This document shows, in pieces, positions 18,101 through 26,345 of a DNA stretch of 64,000 nucleotides (positions are counted from its first letter, which is position 1; every line of letters starts with the position of its first letter). The stretch comes from G965276765 sp965276825. GTDB taxonomy: Bacteria; Actinomycetota; Acidimicrobiia; Acidimicrobiales; Palsa-688. Under the pieces are notes generated by a model. That model worked only from the letters and a program-made list of their open reading frames with translations, was not told where the DNA came from and did no database searches. The stretch lies in assembly GCA_965276825.1 (NCBI GenBank), contig OZ255630.1, positions 62,001 to 126,000 on the forward strand. Reading direction: 5' to 3'. The position numbers and the translations under genes were made by a program.

Positions 18101-18490
18101 ACCGCCAGCCTGGCGAGCGCCCTCGCCGGCCTGCGGGTCAACGAGCTCGAAGGCGACGAGATCCGGGCGCGCCTCCACCGGCTGACGGCCAGGATGACCG
18201 ACGGTGTCAGGGACCTCGGTCTGGAGGTGTCCAACGACGGCAACTTCCCGATCGTGACCGTGGAGCTCGGACCGCTGCGGGCCGTGGCCGACGCCTGCCG
18301 GGTGCTCTGGGACCACGGCATCCTGATCACCCCCGCCGTCTTCCCGGCCGCACCGCTCGAGCACGGGGGCGTGCGCCTCTCGGTCACCGCCGTCAACTCC
18401 GACGACGACGTCGACCGGGCCGTCGCGGCCCTCGGTGCCGCTCGCGACGCAGCGAAGGCGGCCGCCGTGGGGGCGACCCGCACGGTCTGA
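15194..18490 (+). CDS. Acyl-AMP ligase / ACP / alpha-oxoamine synthase fusion
   Basis: A 1098-residue three-part enzyme. Residues 1-560 are an acyl-AMP ligase with LTSGSTSAPK (about 181), SWLPLYHDMGLVG (about 219, the form seen in fatty acyl-AMP ligases) and the C-terminal catalytic Lys in RTSSGKK (about 550). Residues 610-690 are an acyl carrier protein with the phosphopantetheine Ser in DLAVDSLALF (about 645). Residues 700-1098 are a PLP-dependent alpha-oxoamine synthase with NYLGLDHHP, DESAHHS, YVDDAHGFGVLG and the Schiff-base Lys in GLSKAYSSMG (about 935). The expected chemistry is activation of an acid, loading onto the ACP, and decarboxylative condensation with an amino acid to an alpha-amino ketone or ketosphinganine-like base. 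Substrates are unknown. The GTG at 15182 is an alternative start. Confidence 0.9.
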   Translation: MRARATQLIRRWRSDDLRSVWLRRCEAGDDGRVLGSWSREARGFETVPQHELLRQALALAERLTDAGVGPGRPAVIDCLSPRVTLLAYVAAVLSGGLPAITPVYLVARAGPGARARELHAGLGAACIISDRPQPAGADVDAREGAAPPMVIDPTGTRPASVVPTTLPGASDPGDPAHLQLTSGSTSAPKAAVVTHGNVMANCLALGEVVDMGPDDSAVSWLPLYHDMGLVGMALVSLLQGTDVHLLTPFDFLAHPDDWLRAISLTGAAVTSSPTFGYQLAVSRTTDAVIDQLDLSALRIACCGGEPVLPSVLEAFERRFAPTGLREGVLRPCYGLAEATLAVTFARTGSLPVVALDHSALAPDGHLSLHAPAADGVGSPVLSLVSVGPPVAGTEVVILDPATGRPRVGEDLTGEVAVRGPGVTPGYWQEGMLRRRRDAWLATGDVGFLHDRELYVVERADNLLIRNGQNYPAHPLEAALAAACGLDADGVMIVDRDIYDPGGDLTAVIEVGRRADPVRLVERAAVAGRGLELRVDDVVVVRRGGLPRTSSGKKQHAALREALRARTIPTLAARRTDGASDVVTPEGSTEPAVIDLRESGASGAGRSDVPLVAVVLDEVRQVCEPIGTSGAVGLDVSLHDDLAVDSLALFALAVALEDRTGRAISAEQLVAARTPRDLVDALASSNGAAQEEGIHALTTYVEAIPQINLVVDHQQGRTLRVAGRTVADFASCNYLGLDHHPTVIDAIDPMVREWGVHPSWTRAVASPAPYRTLEQRLAALVGAPDTVLFPTVSLLHLGVLPKLAGPRGALLVDESAHHSIHEAAELAASRGSRVVTFRHGDLDDLSAKLRLTASHPSRVVALDGVYSMSGAVSDLPAVIELAESGDARVYVDDAHGFGVLGQGPEPAAPYGRHGSGMHRFCGVGLHPRLVYVAGLSKAYSSMGAFVTCSGPQERAYLMSASTLVFSGPVPTASLASALAGLRVNELEGDEIRARLHRLTARMTDGVRDLGLEVSNDGNFPIVTVELGPLRAVADACRVLWDHGILITPAVFPAAPLEHGGVRLSVTAVNSDDDVDRAVAALGAARDAAKAAAVGATRTV

Positions 18491-18596
18491 CCCCGGGCGG
18501 ACAGCTCCCGCTACCTGCGCCCCGGGGTGAGGTCCGCGGGACGTTCTGGTGGACCTACGGGGCGTGGGCTGAGGGCCGGAGAGGACCCCGCTCGGG

Positions 18597-18710
18597 TCAG
18601 CTACCGAGGCCCTTGCGGGACTGCTCCTTGTCCTTCTTGTCCTGGCGCTTCTCCTTGAGCGACTTGCCGGACTTCTTGGACGCGGTCTTGCGGGGAGACT
18701 TGTCGGTCAT
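18597..18710 (-). CDS. Tiny lysine-rich basic protein
   Basis: A 37-residue frame reads MTDKSPRKTASKKSGKSLKE and continues with KRQDKKDKEQSRKG before a TGA. AAAGGGGG lies seven bases before the ATG on the coding strand. Nearly half the residues are Lys or Arg. Similar short basic proteins are widespread in Actinobacteria, without known function as far as I know. It lies downstream of, and in the same direction as, the two-component genes. The rest of the 18491-18761 gap shows nothing else recognisable. Confidence 0.8.
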   Translation of the reverse strand: MTDKSPRKTASKKSGKSLKEKRQDKKDKEQSRKGLGS

Positions 18711-18761
18711 GTCCGCCCCCTTTCCCTGAAGTGATGCTACTCCTGCCTGGGGCCGGAATCG

Positions 18762-20246
18762 CTAGTGCCAGCCCCCCGAGTTGGGCAGCGCCACCTCGAA
18801 GCGGGCTCCCGGCTCGTTGTCGCCGGCGACGATCGTGCCGCCGTGCGCGCCGACCAGGTCGCGCACGATGGCGAGGCCGAGACCCGCGCCGCCACGGTCG
18901 CGAGAGCGACCTTCGTCGAGCCGGGTGAAGCGCTCGAAGATGCGCTCCCTGGCGTCGGGTGCGATCCCCATCCCGTCGTCGGCCACGACGAGGGTCACCT
19001 CGCGGTCGGAGGACGAGAGGCTGATCGTCACCGTCGTCGCCGCGTGACGGCAGGCGTTGTCGACCAGGTTCCGCACGACCCGGGTGAGCTCGGCGGCGTC
19101 GCCCTCGACCCGGCCGCCGGACACCCCGTGGACGTCGATGGCCACCCGCTCGGTGGGCGCCCGCCTCCTGGCCTCACGGAAGACGATCTCGTCGAGGTCG
19201 ACGAGCTGGTCGCGCGTCGGCGGGCCGGCCAGCTCGTCGGCTCTGGCCAGCGCGAGCAGGTCGTCGATCAGCCGCTGCAGGCGTCGGGCCTCGTCGAGCG
19301 CGTCGCTGGTGGCGGCGGTGAGGGCGGCGTCGTCGGGATGGGCGATGGCCACCTCGAGCGTGGCCTGGAGGGCGGCGAGTGGGCTGCGCAGCTCGTGGGA
19401 GGCGTCGGCCACGAAGCGCCGTTGGGTGGCGGAGGAGGACTCGAGGCGGTCGAGCATCTCGTTCATCGTGCTGGCCAGGCGGTCGACCTCGTCGTGGGTG
19501 GCAGGTGACGACACCCGCCGGTGGAGGTCGTGCAGTGTGATGTCGGCGACCTCGGAGCGGATCTCCTCCACGGGACGCAGAGCCCGACCGCTGAAGAACC
19601 AGACGAGCAGGCCGACGAGGATCACGAAGACGGGGAGACCGGCGGCCAACGCGAGGGTCAGGGTCCTGGTCGCCTCCACGACGGTGTGGAGCGATCCGGC
19701 GACATAGACCGTCACGATCCCCCTGCCGCCCGCCGTGGTCGGGGTCTGCACCGACCGGGACAGCAGCAGGTAGGGCCCTTCCGGGTCGCCCTCGGCCCCC
19801 CGCAGCCCGTCCAGGACGGGCACGTCGTGCACGACGGCGCCTTCCTCGTCGGGGTGGAGATGGCTGATCGTCTCGTCGGGGGTGAGCGTCGGCGAGCTGG
19901 CCACCACGGTGCCCCCGGGGCCGACGACCTGGGTGAAGAGATCGCCCCTCCCGGTCGGCAGCTGGGCCGGAAGCGGGCCCAACCTGAGCAACGAGGCGAT
20001 GTCGTCGACCTGGGCCTGGGCGGTCGACTCCACGCCCTCCTGCAACGAGGTGCGCAGCAGGGTCAGCAGCCCGACGGCCCCGACGGCCAGGGCGGCGGCG
20101 ACGACCAGCACCACGACGATCGTCGACCTGGCCCGGATCGACGCCGCCCTGCGCCGCCACCCCGATGCTCGGCTGGTCGTCAGGGCGCCCCCGAGCGGCT
20201 GGCGCCGCCCCCCGACCCCGGTGGCGGAGATGGCCTCAGCCGCCAT
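18762..20246 (-). CDS. Two-component sensor histidine kinase
   Basis: A 494-residue inner-membrane kinase. Membrane helices at about 43-67 and 196-222 flank an extracytoplasmic sensor region. A HAMP segment follows (FFSGRALRPVEEIRSEV), then the dimerisation domain with the phosphoacceptor His in ADASHELRSPLAAL (about residue 293) and the ATPase domain with NLVDNACRHA, VADDGMGIA and GGAGLGLAIV. It overlaps the end of the response regulator gene by 11 bases, so the two are coupled and form a pair. The sensed signal is unknown. Confidence 0.92.
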   Translation of the reverse strand: MAAEAISATGVGGRRQPLGGALTTSRASGWRRRAASIRARSTIVVVLVVAAALAVGAVGLLTLLRTSLQEGVESTAQAQVDDIASLLRLGPLPAQLPTGRGDLFTQVVGPGGTVVASSPTLTPDETISHLHPDEEGAVVHDVPVLDGLRGAEGDPEGPYLLLSRSVQTPTTAGGRGIVTVYVAGSLHTVVEATRTLTLALAAGLPVFVILVGLLVWFFSGRALRPVEEIRSEVADITLHDLHRRVSSPATHDEVDRLASTMNEMLDRLESSSATQRRFVADASHELRSPLAALQATLEVAIAHPDDAALTAATSDALDEARRLQRLIDDLLALARADELAGPPTRDQLVDLDEIVFREARRRAPTERVAIDVHGVSGGRVEGDAAELTRVVRNLVDNACRHAATTVTISLSSSDREVTLVVADDGMGIAPDARERIFERFTRLDEGRSRDRGGAGLGLAIVRDLVGAHGGTIVAGDNEPGARFEVALPNSGGWH

Positions 20247-20913
20247 CGGACGCGAGCCGGTACCCGGCTCCCCTGATGGTCTCGATCGACGACCGGCCGA
20301 AGGGCAGGTCGATCTTGCGCCGGAGGTAGCGGACGTACACCTCGACGATGTTGGCGTCCCCCTCGAAGTCCACGTCCCACACGTGGTCGATGATCTCGCT
20401 CTTGGACGTGACCTGGCCCGCCGTGCGCAGCAGGAACTCGAGCAGGGCGAACTCCCTCGCCGTCAACGGGATCTCCGTGCCGGCCCGCCGGCAGGTGTGG
20501 GTGGCCGGGTCGAGGACCAGGTCGCCGGCGCTGAGCAGGGCGGGGCGCTCGGTGGCTCCCCGCCGGAGCAGGGCGCGCAGGTGGGCGAGGAGCACCACGT
20601 AGGAAAACGGCTTGGCCAGGAAGTCGTCGGCCCCGGTGTCGAGCGCCTCGGCCTCGTCCCACTCGCCCGACTTGGCGCTGAGCATCAGGATGGGCGTCCA
20701 GATCCCTTCGCTCCTGAGCGTGGAGCACACCCGGTACCCGCTCATCTTCGGCAGCAGGATGTCGAGCACGATGGCGTCGTAGGCGTACTCCCGGGCCCGC
20801 CACAGCCCCTCCTCGCCGTCGGCCGCCGTGTCGACGGTGAAGCCCTCGGACTCGAGGCCGCGCTTGAGGGCGGCGGCGAGTCGGGGTTCGTCGTCCACGG
20901 CCAGGATCCGCAC
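20236..20913 (-). CDS. OmpR-family response regulator
   Basis: A 225-residue regulator. The GTG start at 20913 follows AGAGGAG by ten bases on the coding strand, although the frame stays open further upstream. The receiver domain has the acidic pair in VDDEP, the phospho-Asp in VLDILLPKMSG and Lys in AKPFSY. The C-terminal winged helix ends in ETIRGAGYRL. It pairs with the downstream kinase. The divergent intergenic region contains four CTCAG direct repeats at helical spacing, the form expected for OmpR-type sites, so it probably controls itself and the ApbE/ferric reductase genes. Confidence 0.92.
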   Translation of the reverse strand: MRILAVDDEPRLAAALKRGLESEGFTVDTAADGEEGLWRAREYAYDAIVLDILLPKMSGYRVCSTLRSEGIWTPILMLSAKSGEWDEAEALDTGADDFLAKPFSYVVLLAHLRALLRRGATERPALLSAGDLVLDPATHTCRRAGTEIPLTAREFALLEFLLRTAGQVTSKSEIIDHVWDVDFEGDANIVEVYVRYLRRKIDLPFGRSSIETIRGAGYRLASDGG

Positions 20914-21004
20914 GGCTGGGGCACTCCTCTTCGTCGTGGTCTCGGGCGTCGACGGTCCATGCTCGCAGGTCCCGGGCGCGAGACGGCCCAGCGCCCGTCC
21001 GTCG

Positions 21005-21041
21005 CTCAGCGTCCCCTCAGGGTCGCTCAGCCGTGTCTCAG
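21005..21041. promoter_or_regulatory. Four CTCAG direct repeats, probable OmpR-type regulator site
   Basis: CTCAG occurs at 21005, 21016, 21026 and 21037, so start-to-start spacing is 11, 10 and 11 bases. Direct repeats in phase with the helix are how OmpR-family regulators bind. The array lies between the regulator (start 20913, leftward) and the ApbE operon (start 21105, rightward). Confidence 0.65.
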
Positions 21042-21104
21042 GTGGCGCGCGCACACTGGGTCGGCACCCCGAGACCGATCCGACCCTCCCCCGGAGTCCC
21101 GACC

Positions 21105-21467
21105 ATGAGGCACACGAGCAACTCGACGCGATTGGCCGTCCACCACCGCGACGCCGCCCTGGGTCGCCTCGGTCGGCTCACCCGGCTCGCTGGTGTCGGT
21201 GCCATCGCCCTGGTCGGCATGGTCACGGCGGCCGTCGCCTCCGTCCACCCGGGCCACAGCAAGGTCACCACCCACACCGCCCCCGCGGGCGCCTCGTCGC
21301 CGCGGACACCAGCGGCGTCGACCACCGCCCCGTCGACCACCGCCCCGACGTCGAGCGCCCCGACGGGCGGCGGCTCCTCGTCGGCCCAGGTCCAGCCGCC
21401 GGCGAGCACCCCGGTTGCGACCACGCCACCCACGACCCCGGCGCCGGTGGTGTCGGGTGGGAGCTGA
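21105..21467 (+). CDS. Small membrane-anchored Thr/Pro-rich protein
   Basis: A 120-residue protein with a GGAG ribosome site eight bases before the ATG. A basic N-terminus of about 25 residues precedes one membrane helix (LAGVGAIALVGMVTAAVAS, about 29-48). The remaining outer segment is low-complexity Thr, Ser, Pro and Ala. No family is recognised. It is first in the operon with apbE, whose GTG start lies inside its 3' end. It may be an anchor or spacer protein in the same redox complex (inference). No flavinylation motif of the [S/T]GA[T/S] type is seen. Confidence 0.7.
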   Translation: MRHTSNSTRLAVHHRDAALGRLGRLTRLAGVGAIALVGMVTAAVASVHPGHSKVTTHTAPAGASSPRTPAASTTAPSTTAPTSSAPTGGGSSSAQVQPPASTPVATTPPTTPAPVVSGGS

Positions 21468-22416
21468 CCCACCGGCGGTCGTCACGTTCGCGGCGATCGG
21501 CACCACGGCCCTCGTCGCCACCGCCGACGGCGCCGGCCTGGCATCGGCCGAGGCCGCGCTGCGCGCCGAGCTCGGCGACCTCGACGCCGCCTGCAGCCGC
21601 TTCCGTGCCGACTCCGAGCTGACGGCGCTCAACGCCCGCGCCGGTCGATGGACCGAGGTCGGCACCGTGCTCCTCGACGCCCTGGTCGCGGCCGTCGGAG
21701 CGGCCGAGGCCACAGGAGGGGCGGTCGACCCGACCATCGGGGCCCGCATGCGCGCCCTCGGCTACGACCGCGACTTCGCCGACCTCGACCCCGATGGACC
21801 GCCACTCGACGTGGTGGTGCGCCCGTGCGCTCATCGGGGCGCCGGTGCCGAAGCCGTGCCGTCGTGGCGCCGGGTCCAGGTCGACGCGGCCAGGCGGAGA
21901 GCACGCATCCCCGCCGGGGTCGAGCTCGACCTCGGGGCCACCGCCAAGGCGTTCGCCGCCGACCGGGCGGCCGCGCGGGCGGCCGAGGCGACCGGCGGCG
22001 GCGTGCTCGTCAGCCTGGGCGGCGACGTGGCCACCGCCGGACCGCCGCCCCCTGCGGGGTGGCTGATCCGCGTCAGCGACGATCATGCCCGTGCGCCCGC
22101 CCCCGACGACGCCCACGTGCGGATCCGGGACGGCGGCCTGGCCACCTCGTCGACCACCGTGCGCAACTGGCGGCGGGGAGACCGACACCTGCACCACGTG
22201 CTGGACCCGGCGACGGGCGGCCCGGCCGAGGGCCCGTGGCGGACGGCGACGGTCGCCGCCGCCACCTGCACGGCGGCCAACACGGCGTCGACCGCGGCGA
22301 TCGTCCTCGGCGACGGGGCCAGGGCATGGCTCGAAGCCAGGTCCCTGCCGGCCCGACTCGTCGCAGCCGAAGGGCGAGTCGAGCTCGTCGCCGGCTGGCC
22401 CGACGACACGCCGTGA
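21457..22416 (+). CDS. apbE: ApbE-like FAD:protein FMN transferase
   Basis: A 319-residue enzyme that transfers FMN from FAD onto Ser or Thr of extracytoplasmic redox proteins. Family segments are SRFRADSELTALN, DPTIGARMRALGYD, LDLGATAKAFAAD, VLVSLGGDVATAG, LATSSTTVRNW and HHVLDPATGGPA. The GTG start overlaps the previous gene by 11 bases, and its stop overlaps the GTG of the ferric-reductase-like gene. No N-terminal signal peptide or lipobox is seen, which is unusual because most ApbE proteins act outside the membrane; either it is cytoplasmic or the true start is elsewhere. Confidence 0.85.
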   Translation: MGADPPAVVTFAAIGTTALVATADGAGLASAEAALRAELGDLDAACSRFRADSELTALNARAGRWTEVGTVLLDALVAAVGAAEATGGAVDPTIGARMRALGYDRDFADLDPDGPPLDVVVRPCAHRGAGAEAVPSWRRVQVDAARRRARIPAGVELDLGATAKAFAADRAAARAAEATGGGVLVSLGGDVATAGPPPPAGWLIRVSDDHARAPAPDDAHVRIRDGGLATSSTTVRNWRRGDRHLHHVLDPATGGPAEGPWRTATVAAATCTAANTASTAAIVLGDGARAWLEARSLPARLVAAEGRVELVAGWPDDTP

Positions 22417-23549
22417 CCAGCGGGCTGCTCGCCGCCGCAGGACCGAGCCCACTGTGGTACCTGACCCGGGGGACCGGGCTGGTCGCCCTGCTCCTGCTCA
22501 CCGCCACCGTGGTGCTCGGCATCGCCACGACGGCCCGGTGGAGCGGGGGCCGGTGGCCGCGGTTCCTGACCAACGAGCTGCATCGTCGAGTCTCCCTGAT
22601 CGTCGTGGCCCTGCTCGTCGTGCACATCGTCACGGCGGAGCTCGACACGTATGCGCCCGTCGGGTGGCTGTCGGTCATCGTGCCGTTCGCGTCCCGCTAC
22701 CGCGCCGTCTGGCTCGGGTTCGGCACGGTGGCCTTCGACCTGCTCCTCGCCGTCGGGATCACCAGCCTCCTCCGCTTCCGGATCGGGCCCCGCCTGTGGC
22801 GGGCGGTCCACTGGTCGGCCTACGCGTGCTGGCCGGCCGCGCTGGTCCACGGGCTCGGCACCGGGACCGACGCCAGGCTCGGCCCCGTCCAGGCGCTCAG
22901 CGTGGTGTGCCTCCTCGCCGTGCTCCTCACCCTGGCCGGACGCCTGATCGGAGCCGAAGGCGGCAGGGGCGGCAGACGGCTCGTCGGCGGCGCCGTCAGC
23001 GTCGCCGCCGCGCTGGTCATCGGCGCCTGGGCCGTCCAGGGGCCCCTGCGGGCCGGTTGGTCGAAGCGCGCCGGGACCCCCTCGTCGCTCCTGACCGGGA
23101 CGAGGATCACCGGCGCCTCCCCGGTGGCGACGGCCCCGTCGAGCACCTCACCATCGGCCCCGCCCGCGACTGGTGGGCTCCGCCTGCCGTTCACCGACAC
23201 CCTCGCCGGCACGGTGCACCAGGCCTCGGTGGCGACCGGGGGGCAGACGAGCATCACCATCAGGACCCGGTTGCGGGGTTCGACCGTCGGGACCCTCCGG
23301 ATCGTGCTGCGGGGGACCGCTTCGGGCGGAGGGATCTCGTTGCAGTCGAGCGACGTCTCGCTGCGCGCCGCCGGCCACGACCTCGGTGGCCGGGTGGTCG
23401 CCCTGAGCGGCGACGAGGTCGCCGCCTCGGTGAGCGGTGGAGGTCAGCGACTCGGCCTGGCCGTGGCTCTGCGCATCGACCCGGCGGCCGGCACCGTCAG
23501 CGGCACCGTGACCGCCACCGCGTCGGCCGCCGGCGGGGGCGCCCCCTGA
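22413..23549 (+). CDS. Ferric-reductase-like transmembrane protein with outer beta-rich domain
   Basis: A 378-residue protein. The first 215 residues carry about six membrane helices of the ferric reductase-like type. Candidate heme ligands are the His residues in NELHRRVSL, VVHIVTAE, RAVHWSAY and LVHGLG. A Thr/Ser/Pro linker then leads to an outer domain of about 130 residues with repeated short beta strands (residues 250-378), which I do not recognise. Context with ApbE suggests electron transfer across the membrane to a flavinylated acceptor. The outer domain has no clear FMN-attachment motif; DTLAGTV is only a loose match. Confidence 0.8.
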   Translation: MTSGLLAAAGPSPLWYLTRGTGLVALLLLTATVVLGIATTARWSGGRWPRFLTNELHRRVSLIVVALLVVHIVTAELDTYAPVGWLSVIVPFASRYRAVWLGFGTVAFDLLLAVGITSLLRFRIGPRLWRAVHWSAYACWPAALVHGLGTGTDARLGPVQALSVVCLLAVLLTLAGRLIGAEGGRGGRRLVGGAVSVAAALVIGAWAVQGPLRAGWSKRAGTPSSLLTGTRITGASPVATAPSSTSPSAPPATGGLRLPFTDTLAGTVHQASVATGGQTSITIRTRLRGSTVGTLRIVLRGTASGGGISLQSSDVSLRAAGHDLGGRVVALSGDEVAASVSGGGQRLGLAVALRIDPAAGTVSGTVTATASAAGGGAP

Positions 23550-23554
23550 CCGCT

Positions 23555-23590
23555 CTCAGCGCCGTCTCAGTCGGCTCGACCCATACTCGG
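23555..23590. promoter_or_regulatory. CTCAG-type direct repeats before the 23654 gene
   Basis: CTCAG at 23555 and 23566 (11 bases apart) is followed by CTCGA at about 23575 and CTCGG at 23586. This is a degraded form of the four-repeat array at 21005. It lies between the ferric-reductase-like gene and the next membrane protein gene. A weaker relative (CTCAG 24178, GTCAG 24193, TTCAC/TTCAG at 24217 and 24228) precedes the 24302 gene. Confidence 0.5.
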
Positions 23591-23653
23591 GCGGCGGGCG
23601 GTCGGCGCCACGGCACCGACCACGCTGCGATCCCCCCTTCGAGGAGTACCAAC

Positions 23654-24166
23654 TTGCCGCTTCCCACCACCGTCGAGCGCGCCCTGCGGACCGTCAAGAT
23701 CGACTTCGAGCCGCGCCACCGACACCCGTCGTCGGCCGCGGTCGCCCTGGCGACCGTCGTCGCCCTCGCAGGGTCGCTGGTGGCCGACGCCATCCTCGTG
23801 AAGATCGGCGTGGCCCTGTTCCCGAGCACCAAGGGCTACGTCCACTTCGCCTTCGGCGACTACGCCAAGCTCACCGTGATCGGCGTGATCATCGCCTGCG
23901 TGGCCTGGCCCGTCGTCACCCGCATGACCTCGACGCCGCGCTGGGTCTTCGTGCGCATGGCCGTCCTCGTCTCCGCGGTCCTGCTCCTCCCCGACGTCGC
24001 CCTCCTGGTGCAGGGCCAGTCGGCCGACGCGGTCCTCGTGCTGGTGGTCATGCACGTCGCCATCGCCCTGGTGACCTACAACGCCCTGGTCCGCCTGGCG
24101 CCGGTCAGGGCCATCCGGACGGGCGGGGCCCACCGACCCGGCGCAGGGCGCCTGGCTCGCCGCTGA
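23654..24166 (+). CDS. Four-helix membrane protein, possibly DUF6069
   Basis: A 170-residue protein started at TTG 23654, seven bases after GAGGAG. A basic N-terminus of about 35 residues precedes four hydrophobic segments: ALATVVALAGSLVADAIL, LTVIGVIIACVAWPVV, FVRMAVLVSAVLLLPDVALL and AVLVLVVMHVAIALVTY. The layout recalls small four-helix actinobacterial membrane proteins such as DUF6069, but the assignment is tentative. CTCAG repeats upstream suggest control by the adjacent response regulator. Confidence 0.7.
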   Translation: MPLPTTVERALRTVKIDFEPRHRHPSSAAVALATVVALAGSLVADAILVKIGVALFPSTKGYVHFAFGDYAKLTVIGVIIACVAWPVVTRMTSTPRWVFVRMAVLVSAVLLLPDVALLVQGQSADAVLVLVVMHVAIALVTYNALVRLAPVRAIRTGGAHRPGAGRLARR

Positions 24167-24301
24167 GCGACCTGCACCTCAGCGACCTCCACGTCAGGCC
24201 GAACCCTGTCGTCGGATTCACCCGGCGTTCAGGCACGGGCCATCGGGTGGCCTCCAGGCGGGCGTAGCGTCCCCTCCGCCCACTACCCGAAAGGGACCCC
24301 C

Positions 24302-25501
24302 GTGCCTCTCGCCCGTCGCCCCCGCCTCCGCCGTCGCGGCCTCGCCGCGGTCACCGCACTCGCCGTGCCCGCCCTCGTGGTGGGGTCCGCGTCCATCGCC
24401 TCCGCGGCCTCCGCCCGGCCATCGGTCCCGGCCTCGGGCGGTTGGCACGAGCGGACGCTCGCCGCCCACCCGACCATCCCGCTCAACGGTGGGTCCTTCG
24501 CCCTGAGCGCCCCCGACGACATCCAGCAGCACGGCGATCGGCTGTTCGTGGCCTTCCAGAACGGCGTCGGCCCCGAGGGCCAGCCAGCGGCCAACGGCAC
24601 CACCTTCTCGACGCTGGCCGACTTCACCAGGTCGGGCCGGATGGTCGCCCACTGGAACCTCGTCGGCAAGATCGACGGCGTCGGCCGGGACGGCGACCGC
24701 ATCGTCGCCACGGTCAACGAGGACGGCAACACGAGCATCTACACGGTCACGCCTTCTGCGCCGGCCGGCCGCCAGGTGGCCCACGACACCTACCGGCCGG
24801 CCAACCCGCTGCCGAGCGGCGGTGGCACCGACGACGTCGAGATGTACCGAGGCCACGTCTTCGCATCGGCCTCCGCGCCTGGCACCGTGCCCTCGGCGGT
24901 CCACCGGGCCGCCCACCGCCCAGCGGTGTACGAGGTCACCTTCCGGCCCGGCTCGAAGGCCGTGCTGCGGCCCTTCTTCTACGACGGCAGCCACGCCGTC
25001 GTCGCCAACACCACCGCCCCCAGGCTGACCCCGGCGTCGCCCAAGCCGGCGTGGGGCACCGTGCCCGCCGGAGGGACGAGGGTCCGCCTGGCGCTGACCG
25101 ACCCCGACTCGACCGCGGTGGTGCCGTACTCGTCGCCCCGCTTCGGCGGCAGCTTCGTGCTCGACTCCCAGGCGGACCAGCAGCTGATCTTTGCCCGGCC
25201 CGACGTCGGTGGCCCCCGGCTCTCGGTCCTCGACCTCGGCCAGTCGATCGACGACTTCGCCTGGGCGACCCGCTCGGGAGGCACCTACTACGTGACCGAC
25301 TCGGCCACCGACAGCCTCGTGGCGGTCACCGGCGGGGTCCACGCCGGCGAGGTGGTGGTGTCGGCCACCCCGGGCGACGCCCTCGACGCGGGCACCGCGT
25401 CCAACTACCTCGGGATCCTCGACCTGCGCACCGGCACCGTGCGCGGCATCCCCGGGCTGGGCGGCCTGAAGTCCGGTGGCCTGGTCTACGTGGCCCGCTG
25501 A
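24302..25501 (+). CDS. Secreted propeller-like protein of unknown function
   Basis: A 399-residue exported protein. AAAGGGA precedes the GTG start. The N-terminus has several Arg residues, a hydrophobic core (AVTALAVPALVVGSASIA) and an ASAASA cleavage region, so it is a Sec or possibly Tat signal peptide. The mature part has repeated short beta segments, such as DRLFVAFQNGVG, DRIVATVNEDGNTSIYTV and GTYYVTDSATDSLVAV, typical of a beta-propeller sensor or scaffold. No catalytic motif is recognised. It follows the ApbE/ferric reductase locus, with weak regulator-type repeats upstream. Confidence 0.75.
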   Translation: MPLARRPRLRRRGLAAVTALAVPALVVGSASIASAASARPSVPASGGWHERTLAAHPTIPLNGGSFALSAPDDIQQHGDRLFVAFQNGVGPEGQPAANGTTFSTLADFTRSGRMVAHWNLVGKIDGVGRDGDRIVATVNEDGNTSIYTVTPSAPAGRQVAHDTYRPANPLPSGGGTDDVEMYRGHVFASASAPGTVPSAVHRAAHRPAVYEVTFRPGSKAVLRPFFYDGSHAVVANTTAPRLTPASPKPAWGTVPAGGTRVRLALTDPDSTAVVPYSSPRFGGSFVLDSQADQQLIFARPDVGGPRLSVLDLGQSIDDFAWATRSGGTYYVTDSATDSLVAVTGGVHAGEVVVSATPGDALDAGTASNYLGILDLRTGTVRGIPGLGGLKSGGLVYVAR

Positions 25502-25550
25502 CACCCGGGTGCGCGCTGACGACGCCGCGACGGGAACCCTCGTCGCGGCG

Positions 25551-26249
<699 letters not shown>

Positions 26250-26345
26250 CGGGTCATCATGGCAACGGGAGCGGGTCGCGCTGCGCCATGCCGGCGCGCC
26301 GACCTTTTCATCCAGCGTGGCCGGCGGGAACGTAGTTTTTGCGTC

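Noticed and set aside
24178..24232. Third full CTCAG regulator array
   Set aside because: Only one exact CTCAG is present and spacing is irregular, so it is mentioned only as a weak relative.
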